A stretch of DNA of 64,000 nucleotides from Nitrospirota bacterium (GCA_024275955.1 JAJRYD010000036.1:84563-148562); one strand, 5' to 3'. Positions 44,201-52,880 are shown, numbered from the stretch's first letter. Translations and numbers: made by a program. The notes: generated by a model from the letters alone, not told the origin.

Positions 44201-44795
44201 CCTCTCATGGACACGGTTTAGTAAAACCCTTAACGCAGAACTCGACTACACCGTTAAGGACGGTTTGATAAACAAGTTTGACGGCATGGCACAGCTCTGG
44301 TCGATACTAAATGTCGTTCCCCTTTTTATAGAGCGCAAAGAAAAACAGAAAGGGGAAGGCTTGCCGTTCAACTCTTTAAAGGGGCGGTTTGAATTTAAAG
44401 AGGGAGTAGGAACCACCAGCGACACCATGCTTGAGGGGAATGTTATACGCGTTTCCGCCGTTGGAGATGCAGATATAGGAAACCGAAAGCTAAACCTTCG
44501 TATCGGTGTAAAACCGTTTACATCAATAGACAGCGTAGTCTCAAAAATCCCGATTGCCGGCAAAATCCTGACCGGCAAAGAAAAAAGTCTTGTTGTCAGC
44601 TACTATGAGGTCGGCGGCACATTTGAAGATCCTACCGCTGTGTCTATTAAGGGCGAGTCGATTGCGAGAGGAGTTATCGGAATCATCAGAAGAATACTGG
44701 AAATTCCAGCCAAGGCATTATCTTCCGATAAATTGAATAAACCAAAAGATTCCGATAGCAAAAGCGAGGTGGGCAAAAAAGAGAGGCAGAGATAA
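41205..44795 (+). CDS. AsmA-family protein (YhdP/TamB-like lipid transfer scaffold)
   Basis: 1196 residues from ATG 41205. N-terminal membrane anchor (AFVAFLILCFLVLGLVWSV), AsmA-like start with Tyr-rich strands (YGIEVSYHDLSYKLGTRLKI), then a very long run of beta-strands, acidic insertion (about 870-900, EDEKKQSDAEQSEKPESYS), and a C-terminal AsmA/DUF domain (KLNLRIGVKPFTSIDSVVSK; PIAGKILTGKEKSLVVSYYE). Such proteins form periplasm-spanning grooves that move phospholipids to the outer membrane. It is a single gene with no clear operon partner. Confidence 0.85.
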   Translation: MKIFIKAFVAFLILCFLVLGLVWSVEKSFDLNSYANKAKEELKSKYGIEVSYHDLSYKLGTRLKILADAVLLEGNGFAASINHIEVSVPLFSIFFGKVEVSDIKIYNPRLTLERDSDGVWNVSPFLLALGGIDKKSGSFIKRITALGGQFKIIDDFIPGQSFEYLIKSSTINFSSGGILAPTGLKFAGMLVDGSQSADLQFSFYWKASGEGKSWKDFQLDGSLSLGPLKTAKLRQLFGKDTLRFNGNEIVSTNLRFNGNLLSKLDFAGDFIIDTPSKKAGAKASHKMVELAGSYQGSKLLINELFVKFPEVTIRGSAAIDDIWEEDPYIDLRLDVPFLNVPQLSLILPSTFSEEPLALFVSKNVTEGRFKVVDFRFEGPYTSFLDFERLSSMGKFSGKVEVQDFSVDMKNFRYPIKGINGSFQIDGDTLVFNGVRAKYGKSVLENISGGVENYRNTPMLIVQVEANLNMGEFHKELLANTGSDELSEVLRIVRDPKGKLGFNFNAKIDIEGAELLDFFGDLYLENGGFGHPFFELPVRKLHGKAYIDMDDITIEEIHWLIGETSIETSGKVMNYQNVDYSFDLKFKADGNVAELAKTNFYRFAPFHDMDGKVKSDLRLRGNLDKLDFVMSSDLTNTRYAFKNLFLKPEGVVSTEKIKGRFERYSSLIVDSLEINLGASEFFLSGELFDFPAMDDFNVSFRVKKLMLDDLPDFFTSYKQGDSAGEVKGSLELSRKDGEDNYLFNVEADIETLKLDPLVLAGPAVEFFEPTGVIAGKLTVSGETGKPININGKLKGTDVGFNTLLSKPFSEMNGEITFAGNRVTAHDVPGRMGSSFGRASVDINLVNPPEVYLRIDGDTVYLSDIVNIADPGQEDEKKQSDAEQSEKPESYSEEDSSPHAKWTVDIKSKNGTLERLKYTNLDTLFYFYRGVYDFSYLRCDAYGGKWEADGALDTVGEGNQKFNNKVKISGMNLGDFLKDVMPEFDKMDGTMDVAGNISGNGLSWTRFSKTLNAELDYTVKDGLINKFDGMAQLWSILNVVPLFIERKEKQKGEGLPFNSLKGRFEFKEGVGTTSDTMLEGNVIRVSAVGDADIGNRKLNLRIGVKPFTSIDSVVSKIPIAGKILTGKEKSLVVSYYEVGGTFEDPTAVSIKGESIARGVIGIIRRILEIPAKALSSDKLNKPKDSDSKSEVGKKERQR

Positions 44796-44855
44796 TTATT
44801 TGATAACAATCAGGTTAATTCTGCCAAGAAGCTATGATACAATGACCCGCGTGTA

Positions 44856-44885
44856 TTGACGGTTGCTGAGCATTGTGGGTAGAGT
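44856..44885 (+). promoter_or_regulatory. Candidate promoter of the SPOR-domain gene
   Basis: TTGACG (44856-44861), 18-bp spacer, TAGAGT (44880-44885). Five and four of six matches. It is 53 bp before the SPOR gene start, which also has AGGTAGGT before it. Confidence 0.4.
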
Positions 44886-44938
44886 ACCTCGGTTTTGCCT
44901 CTGCTTGTTTTTAAAGCCTTAGTTTTAGGTAGGTGCAG

Positions 44939-45853
44939 ATGTCGAAAGACGACGATCTGGAATACGAAGAAGATAGCGCTCTGGAAGATTTTGAGCAGGA
45001 ACTTTTGGACGAGGAGAAAAAGTCCAAGCCTAGCCGTCTTATCTTAATTGTTTTTCTTATTGTACTTACTGCTGGTGGATACTATTTTTGGCAGGGTGGA
45101 CAGCTCGACGAGTATATCGCTAAAGCTGGACTTCTGAAAGGGGAGAAGGCTGTCAAAATAGAGCCGGAAGAAACTCCCACGGTTCCGGCAGATGAGCTTT
45201 TTGATGAAATAGACTTCTTGGAAGAGCCGCCGGAAGGTAAAGAGGAAGCGGTTACTAAAGTTGTTCCCGAAAAAGAAAAAGAGCCGGCAATAGAAGCTAA
45301 GCCGGAAAAGCCTAAAGAGCCGGAAGTAGAGGTGGCCCCAAAAGCGGAGCTACCAAAAGCAGAAAAGAAAGCCCCCGTCACCGAGGCTACGTTGGCAACA
45401 GATGCAGTATACACAATACAGGTCGGCATTTTTGCCGTTAAGAGAAATGCCGAAAGGATAGTGAAGATTCTTCAGGAGTCGGGCCTAAAACCGTCAGCAT
45501 CTAAAACTGTAATAACCACCAGCAGGCTCAAACTTTTTGTAGGGCATTACCCGTTTCGCGAGGTGGCGATGGACGCGGCAGATAACCTCATCAATATGGG
45601 GTACAAACCGAAGGTGCAGATAATGAGAGGCGGAGTTTATTCGCTTGATATGGGAACTTTTTTATCTAAAGACAAAGCAAAACCTTTAATCCGCAGGCTG
45701 GAAGACAAAGGGATAGACTTTGAACTTCTTAGAAAGCCAGCCAAGGTACCAGCTATAGTGGTTTTTCTCAAAGATATTTCCGGCGGAGAAGATTTTGAAA
45801 AGGCCAAAAGGGTACTAGATAAAGAAAAGATAAAGTATTTGGTTAAAAAGTAA
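44939..45853 (+). CDS. SPOR-domain cell-envelope protein
   Basis: 304 residues from ATG 44939. Acidic cytoplasmic N-terminus (about 1-32), one membrane helix (RLILIVFLIVLTAGGYYFW), a Pro/Glu/Lys-rich periplasmic linker (about 70-155), then a SPOR domain (VYTIQVGIFAVKRNAERIVK ... LKLFVGHYPFREVAMDAAD) and a second, diverged repeat (VYSLDMGTFLSKDKAKPLI). SPOR domains bind denuded peptidoglycan, usually at the septum, so a cell-division or murein role is likely. Confidence 0.85.
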   Translation: MSKDDDLEYEEDSALEDFEQELLDEEKKSKPSRLILIVFLIVLTAGGYYFWQGGQLDEYIAKAGLLKGEKAVKIEPEETPTVPADELFDEIDFLEEPPEGKEEAVTKVVPEKEKEPAIEAKPEKPKEPEVEVAPKAELPKAEKKAPVTEATLATDAVYTIQVGIFAVKRNAERIVKILQESGLKPSASKTVITTSRLKLFVGHYPFREVAMDAADNLINMGYKPKVQIMRGGVYSLDMGTFLSKDKAKPLIRRLEDKGIDFELLRKPAKVPAIVVFLKDISGGEDFEKAKRVLDKEKIKYLVKK

Positions 45854-45951
45854 GGCTTTTAGAGCCTATCTACTTTTAACCGATAAACAGGTGGTTCTTG
45901 CACTTTCTGGCATATTCTCTCACGCAGTTGTGATATTATCTCCAGCCTTGT

Positions 45952-47733
45952 ATGGATAAAATAAGAAACTTTTCGATAATAGCCCATGTCGACCACGGCA
46001 AGTCTACCCTTGCCGATAGGATTTTAAACCTCACAGGCGCCGTGAGCGACCGTGATATGAAAGAACAGCTCCTAGACAAAATGGATATTGAACGTGAGCG
46101 CGGCATAACGATAAAGGCACAAGCAGTAAGGCTTGTCTACAAAGCGAAAGACGGCAAGGAATATATGTTTAATCTTATTGATACCCCGGGTCATGTCGAT
46201 TTTTCCTACGAAGTTTCGAGAAGCCTTTACGCCTGCGAAGGGGGGCTTTTGCTGATAGATGCCTCGCAAGGTATCGAAGCGCAGACGCTTGCCAATATGC
46301 ATCTTGCCGAGAGCCAGAAACTGCATGTCATTCCGGTTATAAATAAAATAGATCTTCCGTCTGCCGACCCGGAGATGGCTAAAAAGCAGATAGAAGATAT
46401 CTTATGTATAGATTCGGATGAGGCTATCCTTGCTTCTGCCAAAACTGGCGAAGGGGTAGAAGATGTGATGGAGGCTATAGTCAAACATATCCCGCCGCCA
46501 AAGGGCGACAGTAGCCTGCCTCTAAGAGCGCTATTGCTCGACTCTTGGTACGATACTTACAAAGGTGTAGTAGTTCTTACTAGAATTTTTGACGGAGTAA
46601 TAAAAAAGGGGATGAAAGTCCGTCTTGTCGGCTCCGAGATGGACTACATCATCACCGAGCTTGGGGTTCAAACTCCATCGGAAGTGGAACTGGATGAAGC
46701 TGGCCCCGGAGAGGTGGTTTTTTTTACAGCCGCTATTAAAACTGTTTCCGACACAAAAGTAGGAGATACAATAACCGAAACAGCGCGCCCAACGGCAGAC
46801 CCTCTGCCCGGCTTTAAAGAGTCTCAGCCTATGGTATTTTCCGGTCTTTACCCGATAGAAGGAGACAGGTACGAAGCTTTAAGGGAGGCTTTGGAAAAAC
46901 TGCACCTCAACGATGCCTCTTTTCGGTATGAGCCGGAAACATCATCCGCGCTTGGGTTCGGCTTTCGTTGCGGGTTTCTGGGGCTTTTACATATGGAAAT
47001 AGTGCAGGAAAGGCTGGAAAGAGATTTTAGTCTCGACCTTATTACCACGTCGCCTACTGTCAGCTACCATGTTATGAAGAGCAATGGTCAATCATTAGTG
47101 GTAGATAACCCTTCCGACCTCCCGGAGCAGGTGGACTATATAGAAGAGCCGATGGTAAAGGCGACCATTATTACTCCTGATGAATATATAGGAGCGATTT
47201 ATAAGCTGGTGGAGGAAAAGCGCGGCGTGCAGGATAAGATGGAGTTCATAGGGCCTAACAGAGTGCTTATGGTCTTTAATATTCCTCTAAATGAGGTTGT
47301 GCTTGATTTCTTTGATAAGTTAAAATCGTCCACTCGTGGATACGCGTCGGTTGATTTTGAAGATGCCGGATACCAAAAAGGGAAACTTAAAAGATTGGAC
47401 ATTTTGGTAAACGCGGAGAAAGTGGACGCGCTTAGCTTCATAACGCACCAAGATAACGCTTATTATTTTGGACGCGATATCGTGGCAAAAATGAAAGAGC
47501 TTATACCGAGGCAGATGTTCGATGTGGCTATACAGGCCGCAATCGGTAGTAGGGTAGTGGCAAGGGAAACGATAAAAGCGCTTAGAAAAAATGTTACCGC
47601 CAAATGTTACGGTGGCGATATCACGCGAAAACGCAAACTGCTGGAAAAGCAAAAAGCAGGCAAGAAAAGAATGAAGCAGATAGGCAGTGTGGAGATACCC
47701 CAGAGCGCCTTTCTCGCTGTGCTTAAAAAATAG
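45952..47733 (+). CDS. lepA: Elongation factor 4 (LepA)
   Basis: 593 residues. GTPase P-loop [15 protein letters not shown], switch [24 protein letters not shown], and the LepA C-terminal domain ([39 protein letters not shown]). Back-translocates or remodels stalled ribosomes. Paired with lepB by a 2-bp gap, as in many bacteria. Confidence 0.97.
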   Translation: MDKIRNFSIIAHVDHGKSTLADRILNLTGAVSDRDMKEQLLDKMDIERERGITIKAQAVRLVYKAKDGKEYMFNLIDTPGHVDFSYEVSRSLYACEGGLLLIDASQGIEAQTLANMHLAESQKLHVIPVINKIDLPSADPEMAKKQIEDILCIDSDEAILASAKTGEGVEDVMEAIVKHIPPPKGDSSLPLRALLLDSWYDTYKGVVVLTRIFDGVIKKGMKVRLVGSEMDYIITELGVQTPSEVELDEAGPGEVVFFTAAIKTVSDTKVGDTITETARPTADPLPGFKESQPMVFSGLYPIEGDRYEALREALEKLHLNDASFRYEPETSSALGFGFRCGFLGLLHMEIVQERLERDFSLDLITTSPTVSYHVMKSNGQSLVVDNPSDLPEQVDYIEEPMVKATIITPDEYIGAIYKLVEEKRGVQDKMEFIGPNRVLMVFNIPLNEVVLDFFDKLKSSTRGYASVDFEDAGYQKGKLKRLDILVNAEKVDALSFITHQDNAYYFGRDIVAKMKELIPRQMFDVAIQAAIGSRVVARETIKALRKNVTAKCYGGDITRKRKLLEKQKAGKKRMKQIGSVEIPQSAFLAVLKK

Positions 47734-47735
47734 TT

Positions 47736-48314
47736 ATGCCGAAAAAAAAATCGTTATTCAGAGAGTATGCCGAGGCGATAGCGCTTGCGCTTATTTTCGC
47801 GCTTGTAATACGAACCTTCGTGGTTCAGGCGTTTAGGATACCTTCAGGCTCAATGATGGAGACTTTGCTTGTAGGAGACCAGATTCTCGTAGATAAACTT
47901 GTTTACAAATTTAGAGAGCCGGAACGCGGCGAAATAATAGTTTTTGTCTATCCAAAAGATCCGTCACGCGATTTCATAAAACGGCTTATCGGCCTACCCG
48001 GAGACAAACTGGAGGTGCGAAACCGCGTCGTTTATATAAACGACAAACCTTTGGGCGAGAGCTACGTTTTCCATGAGGATGATGAGTTTATTGCCACATA
48101 TCCGAGAGATAATTTTGGGCCTATAGCGATACCAGCCGGAAAATATTTTATGATGGGCGATAACCGAGAAAACAGTATGGACAGCAGGTGGTGGGGCTTT
48201 CTGGATAAAGACAAGGTGATAGGCAGAGCTTTTATAATCTACTGGTCGCGCGATATTTCGCGTTTCATGCCTACAGGCATCCGCTGGAACCGTTTCGGAA
48301 TGCTACTCAACTGA
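47736..48314 (+). CDS. lepB: Signal peptidase I
   Basis: 192 residues. One N-terminal membrane helix (YAEAIALALIFALVIRTFVV), catalytic Ser in PSGSMMETLLVGDQI, catalytic Lys in DFIKRLIGLPGDKLEV, and box E in GDNRENSMDSRWWG. Cleaves Sec and Tat signal peptides on the periplasmic side. Confidence 0.96.
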   Translation: MPKKKSLFREYAEAIALALIFALVIRTFVVQAFRIPSGSMMETLLVGDQILVDKLVYKFREPERGEIIVFVYPKDPSRDFIKRLIGLPGDKLEVRNRVVYINDKPLGESYVFHEDDEFIATYPRDNFGPIAIPAGKYFMMGDNRENSMDSRWWGFLDKDKVIGRAFIIYWSRDISRFMPTGIRWNRFGMLLN

Positions 48315-48383
48315 CTGCGATACAGCTTCGTTAGAGCAACTCTTGGCAGTGCCTCAGCCTAGAATTACAGTCGCCTTTCACTT

Positions 48384-48470
48384 CCCCTTGCGAAGCGGAA
48401 ATGGAGATATCCCCCTGCCGAGCGTGGGACGGAGATATTCCCTTAAGGGGCAACACCCCTCGGCCTGCTC
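48384..48470 (+). repeat. Hairpin-rich repeat, degenerate copy (partner at 54495)
   Basis: Shares TCCCCTTGCGAAGC and the order of its following elements (CCCC..GAGC.....GGA, then AGGGGCAACACCCCTCGG) with 54495-54600. It lies in the 269-bp gap between lepB and rsmA, which has no ORF. AGGGG-CAACA-CCCCT is itself a perfect stem-loop. Confidence 0.55.
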
Positions 48471-48583
48471 TTTTTTAAAATGAGGGGAAACCACTGGATT
48501 CAAACTAGCAGGTTACCCAAATCTCCATCAGCTTGTAATTCCTCATCGCTTGCCTCTGGAACCGTTTTGGAAGAGCGGCTGAA

Positions 48584-49363
48584 CTAATCCGCTGGTATCT
48601 CAAGCTCCGGCAGTATTTCTGCAAAAGTTTTTAGTGATACAGTCTCTGCCCGTACCTTCGCATCAAGCATACATTTTTCAAATGCTCTGTCTATCGAGCC
48701 GATGCTATAGAGGTTTTTAAGGTTGTTTCGCAATGTTCTTCTCTTTTGAGTAAATGCCGATCTTATAAGCTTGAAAAGTTCCTTCTCGTCAGCCTCCACT
48801 ATCGCTTTTAGACGAGGCCTCAATTTTAGGACAGATGAATATACTTTGGGCTGTGGGGTAAACGCTTCCGGCGGTATTGTGAGAACTGTTTCAATCTTCC
48901 AGTTGTATTGGCTATAGAGAGAGAGTGAGCCGTAGCTCTTTTTGCCAGGCTCTGCTGATATCCGGCTGGCTACCTCTTGTTGGAACATAAGCACCATATT
49001 AGTGATGACGCTTTTATTCTTTGTGCAATGTTTAAAAATATGAACCGAAGCATAGTACGGCAGATTGGAAATTACCAGCAAGGGAGAAGGAAGCAAAGAG
49101 AAATCTACATGCTCCGCCTTTTTATTTATTATGTTGGCATTCGGAAATGTTTTTCCAAGCCTTTCGGCAAGAGCGGTGTCTGCCTCTATCAGCGAAAGCG
49201 ACGCGCCTATGTCTCTTAATTTTTCTGTAAGAGCGCCTTTTCCGGGGCCGATTTCCAGAATATTTGAAGTTTTGGCAATCTCTCCAGCGGCGATTATTCT
49301 TTCAATAGCCTCGCCGTCTGTTAGAAAGTGTTGCCCTAGCTTTTGTCTTGTGTTTCTTTTCAT
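48584..49363 (-). CDS. rsmA: 16S rRNA dimethyladenosine transferase RsmA (KsgA)
   Basis: 259 residues. QKLGQHFLTDGEAIERII start, SAM site ILEIGPGKGALTEKL, catalytic motif ISNLPYYASVHIF (NLPY) and VLKLRPRL. Dimethylates two adjacent adenines in helix 45 of 16S rRNA. Confidence 0.95.
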   Translation of the reverse strand: MKRNTRQKLGQHFLTDGEAIERIIAAGEIAKTSNILEIGPGKGALTEKLRDIGASLSLIEADTALAERLGKTFPNANIINKKAEHVDFSLLPSPLLVISNLPYYASVHIFKHCTKNKSVITNMVLMFQQEVASRISAEPGKKSYGSLSLYSQYNWKIETVLTIPPEAFTPQPKVYSSVLKLRPRLKAIVEADEKELFKLIRSAFTQKRRTLRNNLKNLYSIGSIDRAFEKCMLDAKVRAETVSLKTFAEILPELEIPAD

Positions 49364-49674
49364 TTTTCCAATCTTACAGGTTAATCGCGCAAAAAATATT
49401 TTTAGCTTGCGGTATCCGCGAGTGGTTTCATCTTGTTAAAGGATGACCAATTCCGCTGACTATACTATTAAACGCGGGTCGATTTGGCGAGCTTGAAAAC
49501 CTGCAATTAACCTCTCTTCATACGCTGTAGCTATTTTTTTAAAAGAGCAGAAAGCTTTTTAAATTATTAAAGTGGAGCTGGACGAAAAACTACCTAGAGC
49601 TTGCTTATTACTTTCGGCTTTAAGTTTTAAGAATATGGTAATCTGGCACCGGGTTTTACACCCGGCACCGATAA
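49364..49674. other. Intergenic region between cyclophilin and rsmA genes
   Basis: 311 bp without a credible ORF. Near the left-going end of the cyclophilin gene is the hairpin CCGGGT-TTTAC-ACCCGG (49649-49665), 10 bp after the stop codon; it lacks a U-tail but is well placed as a terminator. The rest is A/T-rich, with TAAAAGAGCAGAAAGC and similar low-complexity words, and presumably carries the promoter region upstream of rsmA's reading direction is not evident. Confidence 0.4.
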
Positions 49675-50142
49675 TTAGTCTTCTAGGATTTTTATGCTTT
49701 TAATCTCGTCTCCCTGCTCGATTTTTTCGAGTATGTCAATTCCGTCCGTAATTTTTCCAAAAACAGTATGTAGCCCGTCAAGGTGAGGTTGTGGTCCATA
49801 GCAGATGAAGAACTGGCTTCCGCCGGTATCTTTGCCGGCATGCGCCATTGAGAGTGTCCCCTTTAGGTGGGGAGGGTTGTTTTCGGTTTCACAAGCTATG
49901 TTGTAATCTGGGCCGCCTGTCCCTGTTCCATGAGGACAACCGCCTTGCGCCATAAACCCGGGAATGACACGGTGAAAGCTTAACCCGTCGTAATAGCCGG
50001 AATTTGCAAGGTCAGAAAAGTTTGCCACGGTGTTAGGAGCTGTTTCGTAGAAAAGTTCTAATTTTATCACGCCGTTCTTCGTCTCTATATCGGCAGTTTT
50101 AAGACGGTCAATATTATCTAAATCGAAACGTTTTAAAGTCAT
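49675..50142 (-). CDS. Peptidyl-prolyl cis-trans isomerase, cyclophilin type
   Basis: 155 residues, single domain, no signal peptide, so cytosolic. [20 protein letters not shown] holds the catalytic Arg and Phe region; [19 protein letters not shown] and [11 protein letters not shown] complete the signature. Catalyses isomerisation of X-Pro bonds. Confidence 0.94.
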   Translation of the reverse strand: MTLKRFDLDNIDRLKTADIETKNGVIKLELFYETAPNTVANFSDLANSGYYDGLSFHRVIPGFMAQGGCPHGTGTGGPDYNIACETENNPPHLKGTLSMAHAGKDTGGSQFFICYGPQPHLDGLHTVFGKITDGIDILEKIEQGDEIKSIKILED

Positions 50143-50273
50143 TTATTACATTTCCTTCCATTTTTTTAGCAGATGCTGTTTTAAGACCGATAGCATAGCA
50201 TCTTGCAGGTAGGACTCACAATTCTAAAAACACTACGACGCAAGTTTTCACGGCATGGTGATGTAAAAATAAG

Positions 50274-50301
50274 TTCAGATACTATTTTCTTTTGGTATAA
50301 T
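50274..50301 (+). promoter_or_regulatory. Sigma-70-type promoter of the cheD-receiver gene
   Basis: TTCAGA (50274-50279), 16-bp spacer, then TGG-TATAAT (50296-50301), a perfect -10. It lies 46 bp before the ATG, and GAGG stands 7 nt before that ATG. Confidence 0.55.
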
Positions 50302-50347
50302 CGTAAGGTCGGGTAAGTAATTATATTCTATACATTGAGGTGTGTTT

Positions 50348-51286
50348 ATGAGCGGAAACAAAATATTTATTCTCCCCGGGGAGCTTACCGTTTCCAGAAA
50401 GCCGGTGATGATATCAACCCTTCTTGGCTCCTGTGTCGCGGTTTGTCTTTATAACCCCAAAAAGGGATACGCGGGGATGAACCACTACATGCTTCCATTT
50501 GGCGAGAACTCGTCTATGAAAAACAAATATGGCAGGAATGCGATTTTAAAACTGCTTGAAATGATGCTTAGGCTAGACCCCGATAAAAACAATATAGAGG
50601 CGCATATCTACGGCGGCGGGGCGGTTGTCGGACACCTTAGTAGCGGAGCGGGAATAGGTAAAAAAAATATAGATATCGCTAATCAGCTTCTTGCTGAACA
50701 TGGAATAAAAATAAAAACTAGGAGGGTGGGCGGTAATAGCGGCAGAAAAATTTTCTTCGATACAGGTACCGGAAAAATAGAAGAAAAAATGATAGAAAAA
50801 TCAGCGATGACAAAACAGCTCGAACAAAAAAAGCAGGCACTTGATGGGAGAAAGGTTAGAGTTTTAATAGTCGATGATTCTGCTACTGTCAGAAAAATAA
50901 TAAGAGCGGCAATCTCTACAGATTCTGGGATAGAGATTGTCGGTGAAGCCGAAGACCCGTACCATGCGAGAGAAAAAATACTAGAGCTTGACCCTGATGT
51001 AATAACGCTCGACATAATTATGCCCAAAATGGACGGAATAACATTCCTTAAAAAACTTATGATGCATATGCCAAAGCCTATAATCGTCGTTAGCTCTGTC
51101 GCGCAGAAAGGAAGCAGGCAACGTATGAGGGCCGACGAGATAGGCGCCTTTGACGTGCTGGATAAAGAGGACCTTAGCCTCTACAAGGGCGACGGTACGG
51201 CGGCGAGGGTGCTTGTGCCAAAAATAAAATTGGCCGCCAGCACTGTTGTAAAAAAGAAAAGCAAGGAAGAGGTAGGGCATTTATAG
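50348..51286 (+). CDS. CheD chemoreceptor deamidase fused to a CheB-type receiver domain
   Basis: 312 residues from ATG 50348. Residues about 1-150 are CheD: catalytic Cys29 in TLLGSCVAVCLY and His46 in GMNHYMLPFG, plus YGGGAVVG. After a charged linker (about 150-170) comes a receiver domain (RVLIVDDSATVRKIIR; phospho-acceptor Asp in ITLDIIMPKMDG; IIVVSSVAQKGS) as in CheB, but the CheB methylesterase domain is missing; the protein stops after KIKLAASTVV. CheD deamidates glutamines of chemoreceptors. The fusion would place deamidase activity under phosphorelay control. No cheA is near. Confidence 0.88.
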   Translation: MSGNKIFILPGELTVSRKPVMISTLLGSCVAVCLYNPKKGYAGMNHYMLPFGENSSMKNKYGRNAILKLLEMMLRLDPDKNNIEAHIYGGGAVVGHLSSGAGIGKKNIDIANQLLAEHGIKIKTRRVGGNSGRKIFFDTGTGKIEEKMIEKSAMTKQLEQKKQALDGRKVRVLIVDDSATVRKIIRAAISTDSGIEIVGEAEDPYHAREKILELDPDVITLDIIMPKMDGITFLKKLMMHMPKPIIVVSSVAQKGSRQRMRADEIGAFDVLDKEDLSLYKGDGTAARVLVPKIKLAASTVVKKKSKEEVGHL

Positions 51287-51301
51287 CTGTTGCCTTTTTA
51301 T

Positions 51302-51430
51302 GGGACTGTTTCCAAAAGAGTTTTTTGAGCATTTTAAGGGAAAGTTTATTTTCTGACTTCTTTAAAATAGAACCGTTAGAGATTGGCAATTTGTAGCGAA
51401 ACCAAGATTGTCTTATTCGGCAACAGCCCC
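51302..51430 (+). mobile_element. MITE-like 129-bp element, copy 4
   Basis: Starts GGGACTGTTTCC and ends GGCAACAGCCCC, the cleanest inverted-repeat tips of the four. It is bracketed by a perfect 5-bp duplication TTTAT (51297-51301 and 51431-51435). It sits 15 bp after the cheD-receiver stop. No ORF. Confidence 0.88.
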
Positions 51431-51481
51431 TTTATACCTGCCATAACGCCCGCGAATGATGGCGGCGCTTGGCTTAGCCTA

Positions 51482-51943
51482 CTATTTTTTAAATAATTCG
51501 ATTTTGCCGGCTTTCTTTATGCCAGCCCCGCCGTCGGAGCAGTTTCGCAAAAAGGCGACGATGTTGTCTACCCACCTATCACCGCTCATTCTATTCACCT
51601 TGAGGACTATCTTGTGCATATTCGGCAAAGGGGCTTTGGCCTTTTTTTTATACAGACGATTGTTCAGAATATCGGAAATATGACTGATATCGGTAGGATC
51701 TTGGCTGTTCCAGACTGCTAGCGGTTCGGTGAGAAATCTTCTGACCCATTCTTCGCCCCTGCGTGTTATGACGGTTTTAAGCCCAGGCCCCATCCCTTTT
51801 TTGTCATCCATAACCCTATGGCAGGTTTTGCAATGCCTAATATATATAGCTTTGCCATCTGTACTGTTTGGGCCGGAGGTGACAATCAGATAAATGGCGG
51901 GGATGGTAAACGCAAGAAAAAGAATAATTACTTTAGCAGGCAT
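51482..51943 (-). CDS. Small c-type cytochrome
   Basis: 153 residues from ATG 51943; the longer frame crosses the tRNA gene and is not real. Signal anchor (KVIILFLAFTIPAIYLIVTS), one heme motif CKTCH, followed by KKGMGPGLKTVITRRGEEWV (distal Met region) and a C-terminal ENIVAFL-like helix (WVDNIVAFLRN). Periplasmic, probably membrane-anchored, class I electron carrier; partner unknown. Matches the presence of ccmH elsewhere in the window. Confidence 0.85.
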   Translation of the reverse strand: MPAKVIILFLAFTIPAIYLIVTSGPNSTDGKAIYIRHCKTCHRVMDDKKGMGPGLKTVITRRGEEWVRRFLTEPLAVWNSQDPTDISHISDILNNRLYKKKAKAPLPNMHKIVLKVNRMSGDRWVDNIVAFLRNCSDGGAGIKKAGKIELFKK

Positions 51944-52014
51944 TACTAGGCTCTCCCCAACCATATAGTAATATCGTGGAATTATCACATTCCAACACAA
52001 GTTGCTTGAAAAAA

Positions 52015-52092
52015 TGGTCGGGGCGGTAGGATTCGAACCTACGGCCCCCTGGTCCCAAACCAGGTACGCTAACCAGACTGCGCTACGCCCCG
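52015..52092 (-). tRNA. tRNA-Pro (anticodon TGG)
   Basis: Reads CGGGGCG at the 5' end and pairs with CGCCCCG at the 3' end, followed by an encoded CCA (with A discriminator). D-arm GCGCAGTCTGGTTAGCGT, anticodon stem CCTGG-TTTGGGA-CCAGG with TGG, T-arm GTAGG-TTCGAAT-CCTAC. All four stems are canonical. 78 nt including CCA. Confidence 0.97.
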
Positions 52093-52143
52093 ACACGACC
52101 GAGTAATGATACAGCTTATAGAGGTGAGATTTCAATCGGCTTT

Positions 52144-52857
52144 TTATTCTTTTTTCGCAAATTTTTTAAGCTCTTTTATTAAGCCTAAAAATAAATTTTT
52201 CTCCCTTTCCGTAAGGTTTGCCCTGTCAAAGACTAAGCGAATTTTTTCTATTATTGACCGGTTGTCCATTCCTGCCATTTTAAAGAGTGACGAAAAGTTC
52301 TGATAAAGCCTTTCGGTTTCTCCTTTTGTCAGGTTCTTTAAGCCCAGATTTATATCGCTCTCACCCCTTTGCCAGCTCATGTCGTCTAGTTCAAGCTTCA
52401 CCTGTAGCGCCAGCATCGTAACAGCGCTTGCCAGGTTGATAGATGGAAAATCGCGCGAGGAGGGAAGAGTCACGACTCTATCGGCTTTAATAATATCTTT
52501 TTGCGAGAGGCCGAACTTTTCAGAGCCAAAAATCAGCGCGACCCTGTTTTGAAGCGCGAGTTTAGCCACCTCTTTCGCCGCGGTTTTTATATCAACAGCT
52601 TCTGCCTGCCTGCTCCTGTGCGATGTCGCAAAAGTGTAGTGGTAGCCGGCAACCGCATCGGAGAGTGAAGAGTGGATAACAGCAGATTCGATGATATCTT
52701 CCGAGCCTTTGAGTAGTCTTACCGCAGAGAGGTGGCCCAGCTCGGTAGGGCTTACGAGGTGGAGTTTTGTAAATCCGAGATTTTTAAGGACGCGGCAGAT
52801 AGAGCCGATGTTGGCGGCATGGCGCGTGCGGTCCAGAACAACAGCTATGTTATTCAG
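52144..52857 (-). CDS. SpoU/TrmH-family RNA methyltransferase, TrmJ-like; start codon unusual
   Basis: GTG/TTG/ATG starts exist only at 52569 and below, yet the same frame upstream carries the first SPOUT motif: AVVLDRTRHAANIGSICRVL, then KNLGFTKLHLVSP. CTG 52857 (giving xNNIAVVLDRTR) is the best candidate, 7-8 nt after GGA; no ATG, GTG or TTG occurs between it and the previous stop codon upstream in the FHA gene region. Other motifs: LIFGSEKFGLS and LPSSRDFPSINLASAVTML (knot motifs 2 and 3). About 237 residues, TrmJ length. Methylates a tRNA ribose (position 32 in TrmJ). Confidence 0.8.
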   Translation of the reverse strand: MNNIAVVLDRTRHAANIGSICRVLKNLGFTKLHLVSPTELGHLSAVRLLKGSEDIIESAVIHSSLSDAVAGYHYTFATSHRSRQAEAVDIKTAAKEVAKLALQNRVALIFGSEKFGLSQKDIIKADRVVTLPSSRDFPSINLASAVTMLALQVKLELDDMSWQRGESDINLGLKNLTKGETERLYQNFSSLFKMAGMDNRSIIEKIRLVFDRANLTEREKNLFLGLIKELKKFAKKE

Positions 52858-52880
52858 ACTTTTTCCAGAAGTTGTATCTT

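Noticed and set aside
51944-52135. N-terminal extension of the cytochrome c gene
   Set aside because: It would run through tRNA-Pro, and a normal signal anchor begins at ATG 51943.
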